Shown here: positions 22,840 through 33,559 of the stretch, in pieces
How positions within the stretch are numbered: the first letter of the stretch is position 1
Layout: every line of letters starts with the position of its first letter
Origin: Hemerocallis citrina
Taxonomy: Eukaryota > Streptophyta > Magnoliopsida > Asparagales > Asphodelaceae
DNA length: 64,000 bases
Assembly: GCA_017893485.1 (NCBI GenBank)
Contig: CM030367.1
Coordinates: 145,131,767-145,195,766, forward strand
Direction of reading: 5' to 3'
Made by a program: the position numbers and the translations under genes
Notes under the pieces: model-generated
The model's database searches: none
Told to the model about the DNA's origin: nothing
What the model saw: the letters and a program-made list of their open reading frames with translations, nothing else

Positions 22840-24251
22840 ATGGCTCCTAAAAACAGAAAAGCTTTCACCTCTGGACACCGTCCATATCCTCCTCCCTCCC
22901 ATAGCCATGCGAACGCCCATGGCCCTCATCAGCCTCGACCCAATGGTGCGGCAAGAATCGAACCAAGCACTTCACGCTCGATCACTGCTCCCGACTTACG
23001 GCATGTAATCCAGAACTGAAAAATCAGCCGGTCAAGGGGAGGGATTGCTTCCAACTCGGTCCCGAACCATGGCAGATAGTCGACCCAAGAACAGGAACAA
23101 GCATACAGCTACTCACCTAGGGGGCCTCCGCCTTCGCACGGCCAAGTAGAGCAGAACCCAGTCACGAGGGCCGAGTTCCAAAACTTTAGGAATGAGGTCC
23201 TCTAGGCTATCCGAGGCGGGACAGAGGCGCGTAATGACTCCTACCCTCAGCCAGAAGCCTAGGGCAGCGAATCCCACGATTCGACCCTCCCACTAGAACA
23301 AGATGATGCCGTCCTTCGACGCCTCCAAGTGATGGAAAACCACCTTGCCCATCTCGACGAGGGTTGATCACTACTTGGGCAAAGATACAGGCTGAACCGA
23401 CCCCCATTCTCCTCTCAAATCTTAGAATCCGAGATCCCCAGAAATTTTAGGCCTCCCCAATTTCAGACTTGCAACGGCGAGGGTGATCCTGCTGATCACA
23501 TGGAAGGGTTCAAAACCCTCATGTTGATTCACAGCGCCTAGGATCCTCTCTTGTGTCGCGCCTTCCCTACTACCATGTGTGGTCCAACTTGGGAATGGTT
23601 CTCCAAGCTCACTCCCAGTTGGTCTTCTCATTCGACTAGCTAGAAGAAAGCTTTAAAGCCCACTTCATGACAAGAAGAAAGGTCGAGAAGACGAGCATGT
23701 CCCTTCTGGACCTCAAGAAGAAGGAAGGGGAACCACTCTGCGAGTTCGTCCGGAGGTTCACCGCTGAGGCAAGGTCGGTCTCCTCTCTCGACGCGGGCGT
23801 CACTTCCGCATCTTTCCGGCACAATATTCGCCACGGCCAGCTGAAGGCCTCCTTAGTCAAGAAACCACCCATCGACTTCCCCGACCTCCTTAACAGGGTC
23901 TAAAAGTACATTCGAGCTGAGGATGCCCTACACCCTGAGGGCACCAAAGAAGCCACAGCCAAAGGAAAGCGCAAAGCGGATGATGCCGAGCCCACCAAAA
24001 AAACCAAGAAAGACGGGGCTGGTCTGAAGAGCCCTCCTTCGGTTCCCCGTTTTGAAAGATATACGCCGCTGACCCAGAACGTGTCAGCCATCCTCTTAGA
24101 GATCAAGGACAAAGGGATCGTCCGACTCCCTTCCCGATCAAGCAACAACAAGAAGCAGGACCAGAGGTTCTACTGCCATTTTAACCGAGACCATGGGCAC
24201 GAGACGGACAACTGCCGCACCCTTAAAGATGAGATTGAGGCCCTCATCTAG
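22840..24251 (+). pseudogene. Tat gag, decayed
   Basis: The start is taken at the first ATG after the nested LTR (MAPKNRKAFTSG, 22840). Stops interrupt from 23017 on, but gag features are clear. These are the capsid-like TCNGEGDPADHMEGFKTLM near 23468 (normally 'Y.G..DP..HL..F') and KKEGEPLCEFVRRFTAEARS at 23727. A zinc knuckle-like FYCHFNRDHGHETDNC at about 24172 follows, a form common in Tat gags. The last segment ends at the stop 24249-24251. Gag would form the virus-like particle. At least six stops or shifts make this copy non-functional. Confidence 0.85.
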
Positions 24252-24479
24252 TGAGGGTACCTAAGGGAGTTCACCCGAGCCAACCCAAGAGACCAGAGAG
24301 ACTCGAGGAATCCGAGGCCTTCACCTCCACCTTGAACGGTCAATCGGCAACCCGAGTAGGACCCTGAGCCCAAGGAGACTAGGGGGCAGGCCATCCTACA
24401 CTGCGTCCATGACGGACCCATGGGAAGGGAATCCAACACTTCCCGTACGGCCTTCTTGTGAGAAGTAAATTCGGTCCAT

Positions 24480-24900
24480 GACCATCCCTCCCCTCGGGTT
24501 CAACAGTGGACAATCTCCTTCTCTGGAGAAGACCTGGAGGGCGTCCGGCACCTGCATTGCGATGCCATCGCCATCAACCTCGCCATGGCGAACTTCAAAG
24601 TCCTCTGAATTCTCGTGGACAATGGTAGCTCGGTCAGCATCCTCTTTTTGGAAGCATTTGAAAACCTCAAGCTCCCCCGCAAGAAGATAAAACCGACCGG
24701 GTAAACCCTTCACGGGTTCTCGGGCATCCCTGTCAAAATCGAGGGGATCGTCACACTGGATGTAACCACCGGGACAACCCCTATCATACGGAACGAATCA
24801 ATGGACTTCTTGGTAGTCAATGTAAGGTCCGCGTACAACGCCATTCTCGGTTTCCCAGCCTCTGCGCATTTTAGGAAGCCCCCTAGGCCTACCACTTGAA
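24480..24900 (+). pseudogene. Tat retropepsin (protease) region
   Basis: The frame around 24600 reads ILVDNGSSVSILFLEAFENL, which contains the aspartic protease motif (DNGSS in place of DTGSS, as in many plant gypsy elements). It is followed by TLDVTTGTTP and AYNAILGFPA. Stops occur just before the motif and after TLHGF. It would cleave the Gag-Pol polyprotein. It continues into the RT with a frame change near 24895. Confidence 0.8.
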
Positions 24901-26414
24901 ACTGAAGTTCCCCACCAACCTTGGGGTCGGTGTCGTTCGAGGAAACCAGGACCACACATTCGTGCTACATGACCACGATAGGGGAAGGGTATTCCCCCTT
25001 GATGCAGTAAAACTTCAACTTGAGAGAATCCAGTTCGAGTCGGAACCTACCGACGAATTGGAAGAGGTCTCCTTCGAGGTAGAAGAAAAGTCTAAGTGGT
25101 TCTGCGTGAGCCGCTCGCTGTCCCCCGATCTGAGACCGACCCTCATTGAGTGTATTCGCCGCAACATCAAAATCTTCACTTGGAACCCATCCGACATGCC
25201 CGGGATTTCTGAGGACCTCATCATGCACAAACTAAGCGTCCACCCGGGCTCCAAGCCGATCCATCAGAAGCGACGTAAGTTTGCTCTCGAGAGGCAACAA
25301 GCAGTGAAAGAGGAGGTGGACAAACTGTTGTCCGCCCGGTTCATACAAGAAGTCAGCTATCCCGAGTGGCTAGCTAACTTCGTCATGGTAAAAAAGGCAA
25401 GCGGGAACTGGAGTAAGCGGGAACTGGAGGATCTGTATAGACTTCACGGACCTTAACAAGGCGTGCCCCAAACATCATTTCCCTCTCCCGAGCATCGACA
25501 CTCTGATCGACGCAATGTCGGGTCACGAGCTACTGACCTTCATGGATGCCTTTTCGGGCTATAACCAAATCCGGACATCGCCAAGACGTCCTTCGTAACC
25601 GACCAATGTCTCTACTATTACCGGGCCATGCCCTTAGGGCTAAAGAACACCGGTGCCACCTACCAGAGACTCATCAACCGGGTTTTCAAAGAACAGATCG
25701 ATCGTAACATGGGAGGTACACGTCGACGACATGCTCGTCAAGAGTCAACGAGGGCAAGATCATGTCGCCGATCTTGAGGAAGCCTTTAGTGTCCTTCAGT
25801 CCCACAACATGAGGCTCAATCCCGCTAAATGCACCTTCGGCGTCTCCTCGAAAAAATTTCTCAGGTTCGTCATCAGCTAGTGCAGTATAGAGGCGAATCC
25901 CGAGATGATCCAGGCCATAATCAACATGGCTCCTTCCAGAAATATTAAGGAGGTTCAACGGCTCACGGGAAGACTGGCGGCCAATGGCCGCTTCCTCTCC
26001 AAGTCTGGAGAGAAGTCACTCCCTTTCTTCAAGGCTCTATGAGGGGCAAAAGGCTTCGAATGGGGGGACTCTCAGCAACAGGCGTTTGTCCAACTAAAGA
26101 CTTACCTTGCCAACCCTTCGCTTCTAAGCAGACCTGAGCTAGAAGAACCCTTCTTGCTCTACCTTTCAGCCTCGAAAAATGCGCTAAGTGTCGTTCTGGT
26201 CCGAGAAGAAGATGGGGTTCAGAAGCCTCTCTACTATGTTAGCAAAGTCCTGCTCTCGGCTGAGACCCGCTACGCAAAGATGGAGAAAGTCGCCTACGCC
26301 CTAGCCATGGCCGCACGGAAGCTCCGTCCTTATTTTCAGGTATACTCGATCCAGGTCCTTACGAACCAGCCCCTCAAGGCCGTCCTCCACAAGAAAAAAA
26401 TTCTGGCTGCTTAG
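24896..26414 (+). pseudogene. Tat reverse transcriptase and RNase H
   Basis: The first open segment (24896-25456) covers the RT N-terminus (DMPGISEDLIMHKLSV, then VSYPEWLANFVMVKKASGNW). A frameshift leads to DFTDLNKACPKHHFPLPSID and LTFMDAFSGYNQI, and another to AMPLGLKNTGATYQRLINRV. The catalytic box appears as VHVDDMLVKS, with His where Tyr is usual in YVDD. RNase H follows (LLYLSASKNALSVVL, PLYYVSKVL, EKVAYALAMAARKLRPYF). There are several stops, including 25878 and 26412. It converted element RNA into cDNA, but this copy is inactive. Confidence 0.92.
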
Positions 26415-26554
26415 TCAAGTGGTCGATCGAGCTGAGCCAATACGACATCAGCTACCAACTCAGGACAGCCATTAAAGGGCAAGCCCTCGCCGAATTCATC
26501 ACGGAGTGCACCATCTCCAAACATTCTGAGATTCAGGAAGGGGATCCAATTTGG

Positions 26555-26930
26555 GAGTTCTATGTCGAAGGCTCATCTTGCAAAGTCAGAAGCGGCACGG
26601 GTGTCATCCTCAAAGGTCCCGACGACTTCGTCCTGCAGTATTCTCTACGCCTGAACTTCCCCACCTCCAACAACGATGCAGAATACGAGGCGATGATTGC
26701 AAAGCTCACATTGGCACATAAGACGGGGGCAATGCAAATCAGAGCCTTTAGCGATTCCCAGCTCATGGTCAACTAGATCACAGGGGAGTATAAGGCTCGT
26801 GACATGCTGATGGTCCAATACTTGGCTCTAGTCTGACGGCTCTTAACCACCTTCAATTCTGCCTCAGTGGAATGGATCCCGAGGGAGCAAAATGCTCAAG
26901 CTGACTCATTGTCCAAGCTCGCCTTATCTC
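26555..26930 (+). pseudogene. Second (archaeal-type) RNase H of the Tat element
   Basis: The frame EFYVEGSSCKVRSGTGVILK ... NNDAEYEAMIAKLTLAH ... AFSDSQLMVN is the extra RNase H that distinguishes Tat/Ogre elements. The Asp of the usual 'YVDGSS' is Glu here, while the E in AEYEA and the D in SDSQL are kept. It ends with SVEWIPREQNAQADSLSKLA, the usual last conserved block. There are stops after LMVN and LALV. Confidence 0.85.
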
Positions 26931-28290
26931 CTTTCGAAGACTTCGACCGCACCGTCATAATCGAAGTTCTCCTCAAGCCTTGCATCGACCTCCCCGAGGT
27001 CCTCTGCCTTGCTGTTGAGGCTCAATCAGACACTTGGATTGATCCCATCCGAATGTTTCTGACGGAGGGCGAACTTCCTCAAGATCGGGCCGAGGCAAGA
27101 AGGACCAGAATCCGTTCAGAGAGATTCACCATGAACGATGGGACACTCTTCAAGCACTCATACAAAAGGGTGGACGGAAGACCCTACCTTCGCTACTTGG
27201 CCCCTGATGAGGGGAAGTACGCATTAAAGAAACTACATGAGGGGATTGGGGGATGCCACATGGGGAGCAGGTCGCTCGCTAGAAAAGCCCTAAACCATTG
27301 CTACTACTAACCGACCCTGTTACAAGATGCCCAAGACCTCGTCAAAAGGTGCGGCCCTTGCCAGAGATTCTCCTCAGTAAAACGGCTTCCACAAGCCAAC
27401 CTCCACTCGTTTGCCAGCCCGACCCCCTTCGCCATGTGGGGGATGGACTTAGTCGGCCCCTTCCCGAAAGAAATAGCCAAAGGAAATTCTTGGTGGTAGC
27501 CATCGACTACTTCACCAAGTGGATCGAAGCAAAACCCCTGGCCACGATCACGGAGCACCAAACTCAACAATTTTTCTAGAAGCACATCATCTGTCGGTTC
27601 GGGATCCTACAGATAGTCATCACCGATAACGGAACCCAATTTGTGGGCAATAACTTTCGGAAATTCTGCGAAGACATTGGCATCCAGCAACGCTTCTCAT
27701 CGATATTTCATCCCCAGTCAAACGGCCAGGCAGAAAATGCGAACCGCCAAATCCTTGACGGGCTCAAGAAGTGGTTGGATAATTATCCCAAGGGACTGTA
27801 GGTCGACAAGTTACCGAGCATCCTTTGGGCGCACCGAACATCTCAAAGAATCCGCAAGGGTGAATCACCTTTCAACCTAACCTACGGCACTGAGGTAGTC
27901 ATCCCTCTAGAAATTGTACTCCCTTCACCCAGGTTCATGAGCTTCAATGAGGAGACCAACTCAGCCGACCTCAGAACCAACTTGGATCTGGTCGACGAGG
28001 TCAGGGAAAAGTCCACTGTCAGAATAAGCATATACCAACAACGGGTCGGGAGGTTTTATAACAAAAAGGTCTGCCCCGCCGACATCAAGCAAGGAGACCT
28101 CGTAATCAGAAAACTAGTGGTATCCGACCTTGGCAAAAAGAGAAAGCTGGCCCCCAATTGGGAGGGCCCATGTCAGGGCTCCGAAGCGGTATGCCCCGGT
28201 ACAAACCGAATCGAAGACCTGGGGAGCAGGATAGTGAAGAAGCCCTGGAACGCGGAGCACCTTATTAAGTTCCTCGAAGGGGAGGACTAG
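26867..28290 (+). pseudogene. Tat integrase
   Basis: The linker and zinc-binding region read LKKLHEGIGGCHMGSRSLAR, then LVKRCGPCQRFSSVKRL. The catalytic core has all three acidic motifs across frame changes: FAMWGMDLVGPFPKE (first Asp), IVITDNGTQFVGNNFRKFC (second Asp) and QSNGQAENANRQIL (Glu). Stops lie at 27308, 27577 and 27798. The C-terminal part (27937-28290) reads VRISIYQQRVGRFYNKKV and ends NAEHLIKFLEGED with a normal stop. It would insert cDNA into chromosomes, but this copy is broken. Confidence 0.9.
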
Positions 28291-28439
28291 GCTTATTTCA
28301 TAACTGAACTTATATAACCAACCCTTTGTAATCGGCAGTACATGCCACTCTTGTTGTGTAAACATAAAATAGTAGAAAGAATAAAGTGTAATCTTGTTCC
28401 TTCCCCCCCTTTTTTTGTGTTTTGCCCAAATTTCTGTGC

Positions 28440-28745
28440 TTTCTCACAAGCTAGGGGGCTCGACGTTCGGCATGCGCTACGAGCAATGCCTAGCTTTCTA
28501 ACAAACTGGGGGTCTCAACTTTCGGCATGCATAGCGAGCAATGCCCTAGCTTTCTCACAAACTGGGGGCTCGACGTACGGCATGCGCTGCGAGAAACACC
28601 CTAGCTTTCTCACAAGCTGGGGGGCTCGACGTTCGACATGCACTATGAGCAACGCCCTAGCTTTCTCACAAGCTGGTGGGCTCGACGTTCGACATGCACT
28701 GCGAGCAATGCCCTAGCTTTCTCATAAGCTGAGGGGCTCGACGTT
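28440..28745 (+). repeat. Short satellite array, ~58-bp unit (about 5 copies)
   Basis: Units read CTAGCTTTCTCACAAGCTGG, then GGGCTCGACGTTCGACATGC, then a short GAGCAATGCC block. The same unit forms the long array at 33560-36720 on the far side of the antisense ORF. Confidence 0.9.
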
Positions 28746-29395
28746 CACCCACGAGGGATTCCTCAATCCCTCAAACTCTTAGCCCTCGGCTTGGACTACA
28801 CTCGCTTACATCCTCGCTGCTCGGCGTGGACTTCGAGCACCCGCGAGGGATTCCTCCATCCCTTAACTCCTAGTCCTCGGCTCGGACTACACCCGTTCAC
28901 GTCCTCGCTACTCAGCGTGGACTTCGAGCACCCATGAGGGATTCCTCCATCCCTCAACTCCTAGACCTCGGCTCGGACTACACCTACTCACATCCTTACT
29001 GCTCGGCGTGGACTTCGAGCACCCGCAAGGGATTCATCCATCACTCAACTCCTAGCCCTCGGCTTGGACTACACCTGCTCACGTCCTTGCCGCTCAACAT
29101 AGACTTCGAGCACCCGCGAGGGATTCCTCCATCCCTCAACTCCCAGCCCTCGGCTAGGACGACACCCGCTCACGTCCTCGCCGCTCGGCATGGACTTCGA
29201 GCACCCATGAGGGATTCCTTCATCCCTCAACTCGTAGCCCTCGGCTCAGACTACACCTGCTCACGTCCTCGCCACTCGGTGTAGACTTCGAGCACCCACG
29301 AGAGATTCCTCAATCCCTCAACTCCTAGCCCTCGGCTCGGACTACACCCGTTCACGTCCTCGCCGCTCGGCTTGAGAATCAAGCACCTGGGAGGG
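28746..29395 (+). repeat. Tandem array, ~92-bp unit (7 copies)
   Basis: The unit contains GAGGGATTCCTCCATCCCTC, TAGCCCTCGGCTCGGACTAC and GTGGACTTCGAGCACCC. Copies recur about every 92 bases from 28750 to 29390. GGGATTCCTCCATCCC is an imperfect palindrome. The ORFs across it are repeat by-products. Confidence 0.9.
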
Positions 29396-30329
29396 TTTCA
29401 TCAAAATGAGACAAGTCTTAAACGTTCGGCTGGAAATTCAGCTAATCCTGGTACCTACAAAAGATTTACGGACCTCACCCACGGTGAGAACCACCGACCC
29501 CCGAACCACGGATCGACTCACCTTTCACCCATTGGCAACCGGGGATAAACAATGCTTACAGTCGTTACCCCCAATTGTCAGAGGGTGGGAGGAGAGCCAC
29601 TGGTCCAGGACTCTCGAGCAGAAGTTTCATTTAGGGTGCTCGCCTACGACAAGCACCCCGAGCCCCGTACTCCTAGATCGACCCTTCTTTCACCCGCTGG
29701 CAACTCGGGATAAAACGGCGCTCATAGCTGCTTACCCCGAATTGTCAGTGGGTGGCAGGAGAGTCATTGGCGATAGGAACTCACGGTGAAGTGAGAAAAT
29801 TTCTGATGAGGAGGTGAGGGTTATATAGCCCTCAGGTTAAGCGCATTAATGACCTAAGGAAGACAAAATGTTTAATAGCCATTAATGACCTTGGAAGACG
29901 AAACGTCCTCCATTGTTAGGCATTTAGGATGCCTCACCCTCGTCATCACCCTTCAGGATCAAATACCTCCAATGGCCTGGATATCAAGGACCTGCCCTCG
30001 GAAATTAGAAATCCTAGCTCCCTCACAAGCTGAAGGGGCTCGGTTTATAAGTCGAACGAAGCTACTCAACCCCATGTCACCGCTACTCGGCAAGGACTAC
30101 AAGACACAAATGGGAAATTAAGAAATCTCCAAGTGCGCAACCCTTAGCTTGTCCACCAAGCCGAACGGAGCGACAAACGAGAGATTCTTCGATCTCTTGT
30201 CCTTTCTCTAGCCCTTGACAGTCATTCTCAAGGAACAAATTAAAGACAGATGGAAAGAATCATTTTTATTATAACGCCTTGAAAGGTCAGTTTTTATTAC
30301 AAACGGCTATCACCTCAGCCTAAGTTTTT
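29396..30329 (+). other. Tat untranslated spacer with a duplicated module
   Basis: A module around ACCCATTGGCAACCGGGGAT / GAGGGTGGGAGGAGAGCCAC at 29525-29600 is repeated as ACCCGCTGGCAACTCGGGAT / GTGGGTGGCAGGAGAGTCAT at 29690-29770. ATTAATGACC also occurs twice (29847 and 29881). No gene is recognised. It probably belongs to the element's 3' untranslated region. Confidence 0.5.
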
Positions 30330-33300
30330 CTCAGAGGCCCTTCGGGCTAACGCCAGCTAACTCGAGCCCCGCTAAGCACGTTTGCTCTCCAACGGGCTCA
30401 TCTGGCCCCATAAGCATTGCCAAAGTAGATGCTCCGGCAACAGAGCTCTGTGCATCTCCTGGCCCCGCCATTTCCAGATGTAGGTTTGTGGATGGACCCC
30501 CGACGGACGGACGATGCCGGCCTCCGCCCAACATGATCTTCATCTCTGAATCTCCAGCTCCTTCTCCACCACGACCTCACGAAGGAAGGACTCAGAGGTA
30601 GACCGTCTGGTGGAGGCATCGGACAATGACCACGCCGTTTCAGCACTCCCTCAGTCACGGTTGGTGATGGCCTTTTTCAGGCGAGCCACATCCACGCTCA
30701 GCTCTTTAGACTTGTTCATGAAATAGTTAACACCAGCTTCCCGATCACGGGCCTGTTTGCGATAGAGGATCAAGAAATACTCCTTAGATTCCAGCCTATC
30801 TCGAATCGCATGACCTCGGCCGAGCTAAGAGAGGCTCCGAAGGTCTCGTCCATCTTACACAAGGAAAAAAAGAACAAGATTTCAGTCCAAACTTTCAAAA
30901 TAATAAGTCATACAAGTTCGGCCAAAAACAAAAATATATTTCTATCATTTCAAAAAGTCATTACAAAGGGCGGTGGCCAGTCCGCAATCGGCGAGTACAA
31001 AAAGGGAGTAGGGAGAAAATACTTCTCAAAAGAGAGCAGCACCTCTTCATTGACCGGCCCCCTGAGTCTCAGCGTACGCTGCTCTTCCCACCTCCTTTTC
31101 GAGGGTCAGCTCTACCTCCCCCTCCACGCCCTCTCCCCCAGGCGTCTTCGGATGGATGGGTGGCTCCCAGCCATAGTGAAGCTCGTCAATCTTGGCCTGG
31201 GGGTAAAGGAACAAGAAGTGCTCCTTGGCCCGGTCGTAAGCCTCGTCTTGGGCAGCGAGTACCTCATCCCCGGTGGTGGCCTCCAGGCACTTGTACTTCG
31301 TTTCCTCCTCCGCCCTAACCCACGCCAGAGCCAGGATATGCTCGTGTTGTCCGGTCGTGTAATTAGCTTGAAGGGGCTGCACTTGAACCTAAGCAGCATC
31401 CAGCTTGATCTTCAGGTCCTTCGCCTCACGCAAGAACATGTCGGCATTCCTTGCCTCGTTCCTCACCTCCTTCTCATAGCACCTATTCAGCTGTGCCCAG
31501 CCATGGATACCTGTGAACGAGGAACCAAGAGTTGTAATTTTCAAACTCAAACAATATCACTAAGTACAAAGCTAACAGACGGGCAGAACCTTACCATCAC
31601 GTGTGCTTAAGCCCACTTCATGTAACACGTCTCGACCGTCCGGTAGCCAGGATAGCCCAATTGTGGGGCATGGCAAGACTGTCCACCACCTCCACCGATA
31701 TGAGACCCTCGGCCAGAGTGTCGGCCTCCTTCACTGACAAGTCAGGAGCCCATGGCCTGTGCCCCATTTTGCCCACCATCACTTGGGCATCTGGACGTAA
31801 AGGAGGAGTCCCGCCCTTCAGAACCTTTGCCACCTTGCTACTGCTGGAACTCGATTTCGGCTCTGGCGCTCCTCTGACGGATAGGGTCTTTGCCTTCTTG
31901 GGAGGCCGCTCCGAGGGACCTTCGGCACCACCTTAAGCAGACACTGGCTTCAGCTTAGACTTCTCGGCCCTCCTCTTCAGGGCCAGGTACTTCAGAGCCT
32001 TCCTCACATAAAGCTTCGTCTGGTCCATCGCTCCAAGGAAAAAGAAAGAATGTTAACACGAAGGCAGAAAGTTAAATAAAAGAAACGAAACATACAAGGG
32101 TCGACTGGGCTCAGTCAGATCTGGGCCAAGTGCAACTCGATCATATTCAGCTAGCCAATGTTATGTCCCTCGATGATCCGCTTGACATCGGCCCACTATG
32201 CTTCCGTCAACTCTCGTTGCTTCGAGAGTTTGTGATTCGGCTTAAAAAAACTCCAAGTAGTAGGAATTTCCCGAGGCACCTTACTTCGGACCATGATGTA
32301 TTTAGCCTTCCACCCCTTGATGGAGTCCGGATGCCCATGCATCACCTTCTTGTAAGGAGGAGGCGATATGTAGTATATGCCCTCCTGCTCTCCCAACGAG
32401 CTCACCCCTAGAACGGCCCGAAAATACTTCAGTTTTAGAGACACCCCATTCTCCTCATATTTCAAGATAAAGCAAACCAACTACTTCCAAGAGTTAGGAC
32501 CATACTGCATCGGGCAGAGGCCCCCCCATCTCATCACCCTCTTGGTAAACGGGTACAATGGCATCCTTAGTCCCGAAACAAAGGCATCATCGGGAAACAT
32601 GCAGTAGCCAGGGGCCAACTCGGTGGTAGGACAAAGGCCAGGGCTAGGGATCATCAGCTTATAATCCCACCCTATGAAATAACTCGCCCTTATCATGGGA
32701 AGATAGTCGGCTATCAAGATGCACTGAACCTTGTCCATCTGGATCCGGGTCCGGGCAGGCGAGGATAATTCCGCCCCAAATCGAACCAAATTCTCGACGT
32801 CATCAGGATACATCCTGATAGATCAGGGGTTCTTAGCGTACGGAATGTTGAGCCTGTGCTTGGGCGCAAACTCGTCTAGCGACCCTGGACTGTCCGAAAG
32901 GAGCCATTTCCTCTTCCTCTTTCGGATATGAGGAGCCCTCGAAGGAGATGATGTCGCCAAAGGTGGGAGAAGAGGGAGAACCTCATCAATGTTGTCCCCA
33001 CTACCCTGGTCAAGATCACCCTCGGCTCCCCCATCCTCCACTTCCTCTTCACCCTGTACCTCCACCTCACCCTCGGCTCTCTCTTCCTCCATGCCCTCCT
33101 CGAATCCCTCGCCCTGTACCTCCACCTCATCCTCAGAATCACTAAACTCCACCACATATGGCTTACGACTACGGAGCGGCACTATGTCCAAGACCCGGTC
33201 GTCGAGATCCCAGGACGTGGAGGTCAACTGATGATCCTCTTCATCTCTACTGGAAGCACTCGCCTCGGAACCGGACTGAGACCGCGAAATAACAAAAGTG

Positions 33301-33433
33301 ATACTAACTCGGGTTTCGTGAACAAGATGTCACCGAAAAAGTCTTCGCCAGTAGCTAGAGAGAGAAGCTCCAATTTTTTAGAAAGAGAAAGAAAAGTGAA
33401 AAAATGAGGAGGGGTGGAAGTTTTATAGAGCAA
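30330..33433 (-). pseudogene. Antisense ORF of the Tat element (Transposase_28-like), several exons, decayed
   Basis: The coding sense is the minus strand, opposite to gag-pol. The 5' part (33227-32823) is acidic (VVEFSDSEDEVEVQGEGF). The conserved core (32813-32481) includes GYCMFPDDAFVSGLRMPLY followed by LCPMQYGPNSWK, matching the 'GLRFPL..F...L..lglaPaQL.PNaWR' block of Transposase_28 proteins. It continues with IKGWKAKYIMVRSKVP (32480-32196). After a probable intron, 32020-31620 is Lys/Ser-rich. 31520-31047 and 30830-30660 look coiled-coil rich (MFLREAKDLKIKLDAA, SKELSVDVARLKKAI). Stops and frame changes separate the pieces, so it is a pseudogene and exon borders are approximate. Its biochemical role is unknown, but such antisense ORFs are known in Tat elements. 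Confidence 0.7.
33421..33430 (-). promoter_or_regulatory. TATA box candidate of the antisense gene
   Basis: The minus strand reads CTCTATAAAACTTCCACCCC, followed by a CT-rich leader and then the antisense coding region. The small ORF starting at 33433 overlaps this box and is therefore not the true start. Confidence 0.5.
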
Positions 33434-33559
33434 CTGTCGATGCCTCGAATTCTGCGAAAGAATCCTAGACGTCGAATCTTAATCATTAAGATCTTACGAC
33501 TGAAAAGATTTCAGACACCTCGATTCTTCCCCCCATGACGTCAGCAACACATGTGTAAC

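Noticed and set aside
24248..24713. Minus-strand ORFs through the gag-pol region
   Set aside because: They are shadows of the plus-strand Tat polyprotein, which carries the recognisable motifs.
30810..31610. 266-codon plus-strand ORF
   Set aside because: It is the shadow of the minus-strand antisense gene. The minus frame has the coiled-coil-like composition and fits the neighbouring exons.
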